Assembly (NCBI GenBank): GCA_003514205.1
Contig: DORQ01000297.1
Coordinates: forward strand, 1 to 5,866
Direction of reading: 5' to 3'
DNA: 5,866 nucleotides
Source: Acidimicrobiaceae bacterium
GTDB lineage: Bacteria; Actinomycetota; Acidimicrobiia; Acidimicrobiales; Microtrichaceae
The notes under the pieces were generated by a model that ran no database searches, was not told where the DNA came from, and saw only the letters and a program-made list of their open reading frames with translations. Both the position numbers and the translations under genes were made by a program. Of the stretch, positions 1 to 4,788 are shown in pieces (positions within the stretch are counted from its first letter, which is position 1; every line of letters starts with the position of its first letter).

Positions 1-50
1 TAGTGTAACACCCCGCGCCGACACTTAAGACCAAAACACCCGTTGCGGTT

Positions 51-70
51 GGGATAGATCCGATCTACCC
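51..70. repeat. Bulged inverted repeat, nine-base arms
   Basis: The left arm is GGG-A-TAGATC (51-60) and the right arm is GATCTACCC (62-70). They are complementary over nine pairs apart from one extra A at 54, with a single C between the arms. A one-base spacer is too tight for a complete RNA hairpin, since about two inner pairs would open. The symmetry therefore fits a protein-binding site on DNA at least as well as a terminator. No T-tract follows on either strand. Function unknown. Confidence 0.4.
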
Positions 71-120
71 GCAGGGCCGCAGATTGGCTCGCTGAGCGCC
101 ACGCGAGGCACGGACTGCGG

Positions 121-152
121 GCGGGTTGGGCCACAGCGTCAACCAACCCCGC
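121..152 (-). terminator. Candidate terminator hairpin after the dehydrogenase gene
   Basis: GCGGGTTGG (121-129) pairs with CCAACCCCGC (143-152): seven consecutive pairs, then one bulged C (150) and two more pairs, closing a 13-base loop. On the minus strand it starts 25 bases after the dehydrogenase stop codon, where a 3' terminator is expected. No run of T follows it on the minus strand, so it is not a classical intrinsic terminator. GC-rich actinobacteria commonly have hairpins without U-tracts after genes, but whether they terminate transcription is debated. Confidence 0.4.
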
Positions 153-159
153 AGCAGAG

Positions 160-171
160 CAGTTCGAACTG
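160..171. repeat. Perfect 12-base palindrome
   Basis: CAGTTCGAACTG is perfectly self-complementary and begins six bases past the minus-strand dehydrogenase stop codon. As RNA it would form only a four-pair stem with a TCGA loop, so it is weak as a terminator. It may add to the neighbouring hairpin (121-152), be a binding site, or be chance. Confidence 0.35.
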
Positions 172-177
172 TTGGCG

Positions 178-1323
178 TTACGCTGGCACCAATCGGAGGA
201 TTGACCCAGAACTTGAATCCTGCAAGACGTACAGGTTCCCATCGGGGCCTTGAGTGGCAGTTCTGAGTCGACCTCGGTCAACAAGTGAGGTCCACTGCTG
301 CACCAACGCACCCGCAGCATCGAACTTCAGAACACGAAGCTGGGTCCCTTTGAGTGCAGCGGTGACCAGCGCGTCGTTCCAAGTCCCCCATTGGCTGCCC
401 TGCAGGAAGGTTCCGCCCGAGGTTGCAATCGTGGGGCATCCAGAGGACCATGCGGCAGGCAACGCCCCAGGCACGGTGAGCAGATCGGTCATGGGCGCAT
501 TCTCGTTGTAGAAGCCGCCCGCCCCAGGGTTCCACCCGTAATTTCCGCCCGCAACCAGAGAATTGACCTCATCATCGCAGCCAGTTCCTTGTTCCATGGA
601 GAATGCCGCACCGTCCGACGGGCGGAACGACAGGCCCTGAACGTTGCGATGACCGAGGGTAAAGATTCTCGGATCCAGGCTTCCCCCGGGATTGCCAGGA
701 GCTGGGGACCCAGTCGTGGTGACCCGCAGAACCTTTCCGCCGAGCGAGAGTGGATTCTGCGGAGTGTCCGAGCGGGCACCGTCGCCAGTCGTGATCCACA
801 GCGCCCCATCTGGGCCAAATCGAAGCCGACAACCAGAGTGACGTCCTGCGCTGCCCCCAAGGTTGAGAGGGATCCCGGTCACGATATCGGCTCGCCCAGT
901 GAGGGCGGTGAAGTCCGCATTCACCGTCCACCGGACAACACGCTCGTCCAGCGCTCCTCCCAGATTCGATACGAAACAGGTATAGATGGAGCGGTTTGCC
1001 GCGAAATTGGGATCCACTGCGAGCCCGAGCATGCCGCCTTCGGACGCGGCCACCACATCTGTCGGCGCAGCCATCACCACTCGCGACCCACCGATCACTG
1101 CTCCGATTCGGCCAGGCCGCTCTGTCACCAACATCGTTCCGTCTGGGGTGAAGGCCACCTCCCACGGGCGATCTAGCCCAGACACCACCGTTTCGACCGT
1201 GAAGGCTGGAGCGCCATCACCCGACACCATAGGAGGACAACCAGTCGCGCCGACCAGCGTCGCGCCGCACAGCGCCACCAACAGTTTTCGAGGGATGTGA
1301 GTTGATTTCGAACGGAACAGCAT
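178..1323 (-). CDS. Exported PQQ-dependent sugar dehydrogenase-like lipoprotein
   Basis: This 381-residue protein belongs to the soluble glucose/sorbosone dehydrogenase family, six-bladed beta-propellers that oxidise sugars (aldoses) with pyrroloquinoline quinone outside the cytoplasm. Family blocks appear in order: GLDRPWEVAFTPDG near residues 49-62, SEGGMLGLAVDPNF near 94-107, a His-containing block RHSGCRLRFGPDG at 161-173, TGDG at 179-182, QNPLSLGGKVLRV at 189-201, GHRNVQGL at 224-231 and EQGTGCDDEVN followed by GGNYGW near 244-264. H162 is in the position of the catalytic base of the family. The N-terminus has basic residues (RKLL) and a short hydrophobic stretch ending ATGC (Cys29), a possible but imperfect lipobox. 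Four more cysteines in the mature part (116, 165, 249, 296) could form disulfides. The ATG at 1323 is preferred over the adjacent TTG at 1326; AAGGG just upstream is a weak ribosome site. The natural substrate cannot be read from the sequence. Confidence 0.88.
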   Translation of the reverse strand: MLFRSKSTHIPRKLLVALCGATLVGATGCPPMVSGDGAPAFTVETVVSGLDRPWEVAFTPDGTMLVTERPGRIGAVIGGSRVVMAAPTDVVAASEGGMLGLAVDPNFAANRSIYTCFVSNLGGALDERVVRWTVNADFTALTGRADIVTGIPLNLGGSAGRHSGCRLRFGPDGALWITTGDGARSDTPQNPLSLGGKVLRVTTTGSPAPGNPGGSLDPRIFTLGHRNVQGLSFRPSDGAAFSMEQGTGCDDEVNSLVAGGNYGWNPGAGGFYNENAPMTDLLTVPGALPAAWSSGCPTIATSGGTFLQGSQWGTWNDALVTAALKGTQLRVLKFDAAGALVQQWTSLVDRGRLRTATQGPDGNLYVLQDSSSGSILRLVPA

Positions 1324-1361
1324 CAACCCTTGTTAGCCGCTCATGTTCACCTGCGCCACCA

Positions 1362-1411
1362 GTATCTCTTGGGGCGATGCCACAGGAGTCTGTTCTCTGT
1401 GACTGAGATAC
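1362..1411 (-). repeat. Nested inverted repeat between oxygenase and dehydrogenase genes
   Basis: GTATCTC (1362-1368) and GAGATAC (1405-1411) are perfect seven-base arms. Inside them CACAG (1381-1385) and CTGTG (1397-1401) form a second pair, which can be extended by two pairs across a bulged base. Read as minus-strand RNA, it is a two-tier stem-loop with an asymmetric internal loop, starting one base after the oxygenase stop codon. No U-run follows. It could act as a weak terminator, an mRNA-stabilising 3' end, or a processing site between the two genes. The pairing is visible; the role is inference. Confidence 0.4.
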
Positions 1412-1412
1412 A

Positions 1413-2078
1413 TCAGCGCGTGAATGACGCTGTTGGAAACCCGATCCTGCCGGTGGGCATCAGGTTGAATGCAACCGAGATCCGTTCCCCGTTTCCCCGG
1501 TTTGTCGCAACCGAGTGCGGAAGCCACGAGGGGAACACCACGAGCAGCCCCTCCTGGGGATCAACGCCGATCACCTGTGCGTTCGCCGCTGTTGTGGTCT
1601 GGCGGTCGAGACGCAACCAGCCGCTGGGCCGAGGGTCTCGGAATTCAAGCTGGCCCGAACCAGGTGGAACCGCAGCGAACCACACTCCGCTCAAGAGGCT
1701 ATTTGGGTGGCTGTGCAGGCGGTGCGATCCACCCGGGGAGGACACGTTGGCCCAACACTCAGTGACCTCGAGACTCTCAAACTCCCACCCCTCCTTGCGC
1801 AGCACGCTTTCGGCACAGACGGTGGCAGCGGACAGTAGAGGTGCAAGTGCGGGCTCAGTCTGAAGATTGGTAGAACTCATCCATTCAAACTGCCAGGGAG
1901 CTGAGTCGGGCTCGTCCGTCAAGGCCGTGGACGCAGAGCGCAGCTCCGAAATCCGGCGAAGGATCGGCCCGGCGTCGATAGTGTCTTCAAGGGTAAACGC
2001 GTAGGCCAGCGTCGGGAAGATCGCTAGCTCGTGGTGAGGGTAGTGAGGGCGATCCGATTCGGGTTCCACGATTCTCAC
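1413..2078 (-). CDS. Putative 2-oxoglutarate/Fe(II) oxygenase (TIGR02466-like)
   Basis: This 221-residue cytoplasmic protein resembles the small, poorly characterised 2OG-Fe(II) oxygenase family described by TIGR02466/PF13759. Visible family features are an N-terminal AIFPTLAYAF (19-28), SSTNLQ (68-73), and ECWANVSSPGGSHRLHSHP (107-125) running into NSLLSGVWF (126-134). Then come a GQLEFRDPRP block (142-151), GLLVVFPSWLPHSV (177-190) and ERISVAFNLMP (198-208). H122/H124 are candidate proximal iron ligands, H188 the distal ligand and R199 the 2-oxoglutarate carboxylate binder, by analogy with double-stranded beta-helix oxygenases. The reading frame stays open upstream to 2285, but that would run over the divergent exporter gene. 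The GTG at 2078 is chosen because AGGAGG lies four bases upstream and the family N-terminus follows. The substrate is unknown. The dehydrogenase gene lies 89 bases downstream on the same strand and may be co-transcribed. Confidence 0.8.
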   Translation of the reverse strand: MRIVEPESDRPHYPHHELAIFPTLAYAFTLEDTIDAGPILRRISELRSASTALTDEPDSAPWQFEWMSSTNLQTEPALAPLLSAATVCAESVLRKEGWEFESLEVTECWANVSSPGGSHRLHSHPNSLLSGVWFAAVPPGSGQLEFRDPRPSGWLRLDRQTTTAANAQVIGVDPQEGLLVVFPSWLPHSVATNRGNGERISVAFNLMPTGRIGFPTASFTR

Positions 2079-2082
2079 GCTA

Positions 2083-2088
2083 CCTCCT
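2083..2088 (-). promoter_or_regulatory. Ribosome binding site deciding the oxygenase GTG start
   Basis: On the minus strand a perfect AGGAGG is followed by TAGC and then GTG at 2078. The four-base spacing is slightly short, but this is the only strong Shine-Dalgarno match near a gene start in the window. It favours this GTG over the second in-frame GTG nine bases later (2069) and over upstream ATG codons. Confidence 0.7.
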
Positions 2089-2121
2089 GACCCCAGGCCC
2101 GGCCGACTGGCGCGGCATTCC

Positions 2122-2136
2122 CTACGCATCCCGTAG
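2122..2136. repeat. Operator-like palindrome in the oxygenase/exporter divergent region
   Basis: CTACG (2122-2126), a five-base spacer CATCC and CGTAG (2132-2136) form a perfect inverted repeat between the divergent oxygenase and exporter genes. It overlaps the proposed -10 hexamer of the exporter gene (2134-2139), so a bound repressor would block that promoter. Short five-base arms occur by chance, no regulator gene is nearby, and the role is inference. Confidence 0.35.
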
Positions 2137-2139
2137 CCT
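2134..2139 (+). promoter_or_regulatory. Candidate -10 element of a leaderless exporter transcript
   Basis: TAGCCT fits the actinobacterial TAnnnT -10 consensus and ends exactly six bases before the ATG at 2146, so transcription would begin at or next to the A of the start codon. No Shine-Dalgarno sequence precedes that ATG. No good -35 hexamer is seen 17-18 bases further upstream, which is common in high-GC actinobacteria. The TAG is also an in-frame stop that limits the coding region. Confidence 0.45.
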
Positions 2140-2145
2140 GTGTCC

Positions 2146-3420
2146 ATGACCGCCAGCACAAGGACCCTTGCAGCTCCTCGTGTTGGCTCCCCAAAGGCCG
2201 CGTTGCAGCACCGGCCGTTTCGACTGGTGTACTTCGGAGGATTCGCTTCCAACATCGGCACCTGGATGCAAAATGTTGCACTCATTAGTTTCGCTGATCA
2301 GATCGAGAACACTGCGCTCTTCGTGGGTGTCATCACCTTCGCGCAGCTCGGGCCGATGTTGTTGGTCTCGCCCTTTGGCGGCGTGATTGCCGACCTCGTC
2401 AACCGCAAAACGCTGATGATTGGCGCTGCACTGTTCCAAGGCATGCTCAGCGTTGTACTCGGCTTCCTAGCGCTCGGCGACACCCCGAATCGAGTTGCTC
2501 TTGTGGCTTGTGTGGCTGGCATCGGTCTCGCCTCTGCCATCAACGGTCCCGCGTCGCAGGCCACTCTTCCAGCGCTCGTCGGAATTGAGGACCTACCGGG
2601 TGCCGTCTCACTGAACAGTGCACAGATGAATCTGTCGCGGGTCATCGGGCCGATCATCGTGGTCGCTGCCTGGTTTCAAGTGCCTGCGCATGTGTTCTTT
2701 GTCAACGCTGCCACCTATCTCTTCGTCATCGGGGCGATCGCTCTCGCTCAGTTCGACGCGAAACCACCACCGATGCACCATCAGGAGTCACCAATCCAGC
2801 GGCTTCTCGGAGGGATCGCCCTCGCGAGAGCCGATTCGGTGATCAGTTCGATTCTGATCTCGATCTCCGTCTACTCGTTCTTCTCCCTGGTGTTCATCTA
2901 CCAGATGCGTGGCTTTGCTCGGACTGAACTCGGCCTTGGACCAGACCGGTACTACCTGCTCTTCGCGTGCTTCGGGTTGGGGGCCGCGGCGGGAGCAGTG
3001 GCCGTGGGCACAATTCTGAGCTCGATCGCCCACACGTTGCTGGCAAAGGTCGGGTTCGCCTCATTCTCGGCGACCCTGGCGCTGTACTCACTGAACCGAG
3101 CGCCCACGCTCGCCTACCTTCTGGTTGCGGCGACTGGTTTCTGCTACTTCATCGTCGTGACGACACTGTCGACCTCACTGCAGCAGACAGTTAGCCACGA
3201 GGCTCGCGCACGTGTCATGGGGCTCTGGATGATGGGTTGGGCAGGTCTTGTTCCGGTCGGAAGCCTTGTGGGGGGATACCTCATCGACCAGTTTGGTCAC
3301 ACCGCAATCACCCTTGGAGGCGCCGCTGTCGCCCTCATGCTCGCCGGTACCGTCAACCTTGGGTCTGGCTCATCCAGGCTTCGACCAATCGTTCCAGAGC
3401 TGCAATCCGACTCCCTTTGA
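2146..3420 (+). CDS. MFS exporter, DHA3/EntS-like (MFS_3 family)
   Basis: This 424-residue inner-membrane protein has about twelve hydrophobic helices (roughly 26-50, 58-80, 88-111, 115-133, 165-180, 182-202, 231-253, 268-292, 296-316, 320-345, 358-380, 385-405) with a hydrophilic central loop near 203-229. Motif A appears as GGVIADLVNRK (78-88). NSAQMNLSRVIGPI (157-170) and the EARARVMGLWMMGWAGLVPVG block (352-372) are typical of the MFS_3 group, which includes the enterobactin exporter EntS and macrolide exporters. It should be a proton-driven exporter of a small molecule; the cargo is not predictable. An in-frame TAG at 2134 leaves only GTG 2140 or ATG 2146 as starts near the family N-terminus, and ATG is preferred because of the -10 spacing. 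The last 22 codons overlap the 3' end of murF on the other strand. It is divergent from the oxygenase gene with a 67-base gap. Confidence 0.88.
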   Translation: MTASTRTLAAPRVGSPKAALQHRPFRLVYFGGFASNIGTWMQNVALISFADQIENTALFVGVITFAQLGPMLLVSPFGGVIADLVNRKTLMIGAALFQGMLSVVLGFLALGDTPNRVALVACVAGIGLASAINGPASQATLPALVGIEDLPGAVSLNSAQMNLSRVIGPIIVVAAWFQVPAHVFFVNAATYLFVIGAIALAQFDAKPPPMHHQESPIQRLLGGIALARADSVISSILISISVYSFFSLVFIYQMRGFARTELGLGPDRYYLLFACFGLGAAAGAVAVGTILSSIAHTLLAKVGFASFSATLALYSLNRAPTLAYLLVAATGFCYFIVVTTLSTSLQQTVSHEARARVMGLWMMGWAGLVPVGSLVGGYLIDQFGHTAITLGGAAVALMLAGTVNLGSGSSRLRPIVPELQSDSL

Positions 3421-4726
3421 CAAGGAACTGCTCACCCTCGCCCGGTGCTGATTGCAAAGCGAGTACTTCGTCGATGCTGCTCAAACCCTGAGTCCCGTAG
3501 AGGTCGGTACCAAAGGCAATGAGTTCGATCCCAAGCCGACGAGCCAGCCCAGCAATCGCCTGATGCTCAGCTGGGCCTTGCTCGCCGAGCTCCGCCATGA
3601 CACCAAGCACCGCAACCCGACGATCACCCCTGAGACTGGCAAGCGCCTCCAGCGCGGCGCGCATCGAGGCCGGATTCGCGTTGTACGAGTCGTTCAGAAT
3701 GCCGCCGCCATAGGGTGACTTCAGCAACTCCATCCTGAGGGGCGACAGCGTCGATTCGGACAATCCCTGCACAACATGATCAAGATGGACTCCCGAAGCG
3801 AGCGCTGCGGTGGCAGCGGCCAACGCGTTGGAAACGTTGTGAACTCCTCTGACACCAAGTCGGACAGAAGCGTTCCCCCACGGTGAGATCAGACGGAAAC
3901 TTGGGAAGAGCCGATCGTCGAGCGCTACTGCTTCGGCCACAACCTCGCCGGTGCTGCCATAGGTGATCACTGTTGCGTCAGTGCGATCAGCCATTGCGGC
4001 CACCAACGGATCCTCAGCATTCAGCACTGCTGTACCCGAGGACGGAAGCGATTGAACGAGCTCGGACTTGGCCTCGGCAGTTGCCTCAAGCGAGCCGAAC
4101 ATTTCAGTGTGAGCCAGGGCAACTCGGGTGACGATACCGATCGTAGGTTCCGCGATCTCGCAAAGGTAGCGAATGTGACCGACCCCCCGAGCCCCCATCT
4201 CGATGATGACCCGCTCAGCTTCCGCCAGAGCGTTGGCCAGGGTGAGAGGCACCCCCAGTTCATTATTCAGCGACTTCTCGCTCGCTGCGACAGGGCCGGA
4301 GTGGGCAGCAATCGCCGCGAGCAGGTCCTTTGTCGAGGTCTTCCCCACAGAACCAGTGATTCCAATAACCGGCACCGACATCCGAGATCGAGCGGCCCGG
4401 CCAATATCGGCCAGGCCTTTCTCAGTATCAGGCACCAGGATCTGTGTCAGCTCCACTTCGGGTCGCAGGCGACTCACCAGGGCCGCACTCGCGCCCTGCC
4501 CAGCAGCGAGTTCGAGGAAGTCATGGCCGTCGCGCTCACCCTGAATTGCAACAAAAAGTGAGCCGGGCACAAGCGCTCTCGAATCGATCGTCACCGAGGT
4601 GACCATCGCATCGGACTCTGCCCCACTCGCATTGAGCGTTGAGGAGCCGGGCTGGGCGGCGGGGTTCTCTGGGGGGTGGAGTTGCCCCGTGGTGGCGAGG
4701 AGGAGTTCGGGGAGTGTGAACTGCAT
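3353..4726 (-). CDS. murF: UDP-MurNAc-tripeptide--D-alanyl-D-alanine ligase MurF
   Basis: MurF is the cytoplasmic ATP-dependent ligase that adds D-Ala-D-Ala to UDP-MurNAc-tripeptide, the last cytoplasmic step in building the peptidoglycan pentapeptide. The 457 residues match the family in length. The N-terminal substrate domain carries TIDSRALVPGSLFVAIQGE (46-64). The central ATPase domain has the P-loop GITGSVGKTSTKD (122-134), KSLNNELGVPLTL (151-163), EMGARGVGHI (176-185) and AHTEMFGSLEATAEAKSEL (205-223); K220 fits the carbamylated lysine of Mur ligases. VLNAEDP (234-240) and GVHNVSNALAA (294-304) follow. The C-terminal domain shows LSPLRME (328-334), NDSYNANPASMRAAL (345-359) and LVKGSRIAALE (435-445). 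The frame is open to 4855, but ATG 4726 is where the family begins (MQFTLPELL) and avoids overlap with ddl. No Shine-Dalgarno is seen; CAGACT six bases upstream is a poor -10 match. A Pro/Ala/Ser-rich stretch (about 17-40) seems longer than usual. The next gene downstream is convergent, so this gene is not in a murE-murF-mraY run. Confidence 0.95.
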   Translation of the reverse strand: MQFTLPELLLATTGQLHPPENPAAQPGSSTLNASGAESDAMVTSVTIDSRALVPGSLFVAIQGERDGHDFLELAAGQGASAALVSRLRPEVELTQILVPDTEKGLADIGRAARSRMSVPVIGITGSVGKTSTKDLLAAIAAHSGPVAASEKSLNNELGVPLTLANALAEAERVIIEMGARGVGHIRYLCEIAEPTIGIVTRVALAHTEMFGSLEATAEAKSELVQSLPSSGTAVLNAEDPLVAAMADRTDATVITYGSTGEVVAEAVALDDRLFPSFRLISPWGNASVRLGVRGVHNVSNALAAATAALASGVHLDHVVQGLSESTLSPLRMELLKSPYGGGILNDSYNANPASMRAALEALASLRGDRRVAVLGVMAELGEQGPAEHQAIAGLARRLGIELIAFGTDLYGTQGLSSIDEVLALQSAPGEGEQFLVKGSRIAALERLVEAWMSQTQG

Positions 4727-4776
4727 CGAAGGAGTCTGCCATCTGTCGGCCGCAGTGGGCAGACCAGCACCAGAAC

Positions 4777-4782
4777 TAGGAT
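4777..4782 (+). promoter_or_regulatory. Candidate -10 element of a leaderless ddl transcript
   Basis: TAGGAT fits TAnnnT and is followed by exactly six bases (CGGGGA) and the ddl ATG at 4789, the spacing expected for a leaderless start. Its TAG is an in-frame stop codon for ddl, so nothing upstream can be part of the protein. No -35 match is visible at the usual distance. The GGGGA directly before ATG is too close for a good Shine-Dalgarno. Confidence 0.5.
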
Positions 4783-4788
4783 CGGGGA

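Larger units (their letters stand above)
1..177. other. Non-coding region with several inverted repeats
   Basis: No convincing coding region or RNA gene is seen here. It lies past the 3' end of the minus-strand dehydrogenase gene and continues off the left edge. It contains AGTGT/ACACT arms (2-6 and 21-25), a bulged inverted repeat at 51-70, a strong hairpin at 121-152 and a 12-base palindrome at 160-171. The motif GCGG(G)TTGG occurs twice forward (45-52, 121-129) and once inverted (143-152), so alternative pairings are possible. The GTTCGAAC at 162-169 resembles a tRNA T-loop, but the flanking bases do not form a T-stem. A TACACT hexamer on the minus strand (2-7) could be a -10 element for a gene to the left, but no matching -35 is visible. 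Confidence 0.6.

Noticed and set aside
151..180. Possible tRNA T-arm (GTTCGAAC)
   Set aside because: The flanking bases do not form a five-pair T-stem, and no acceptor or anticodon stem can be found around it on either strand.
391..1176. 261-codon plus-strand open frame
   Set aside because: It lies wholly antisense to the well-supported dehydrogenase gene. Its translation is rich in Arg, Pro, Ser and His with no recognisable domain, as expected of a shadow frame in GC-rich DNA.
1330..1335. Leaderless -10 for the dehydrogenase gene (minus-strand TAACAA, six bases before ATG 1323)
   Set aside because: The final T of TAnnnT is missing, a weak AAGGG ribosome site is present, and the gene may be read from the oxygenase promoter, so the evidence is insufficient.
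1330..1863. 177-codon plus-strand open frame
   Set aside because: It is antisense to the oxygenase gene and its downstream gap. It has no family motif and composition typical of a shadow frame.
2079..2285. Upstream extension of the oxygenase frame to ATG 2285
   Set aside because: It would overlap the exporter coding region by 140 bases and add about 69 residues with no family match. The AGGAGG-GTG start at 2078 explains the gene better.
3421..3460. Terminator for the exporter downstream of its stop
   Set aside because: No convincing hairpin or T-run is visible, and the region is inside murF coding sequence.
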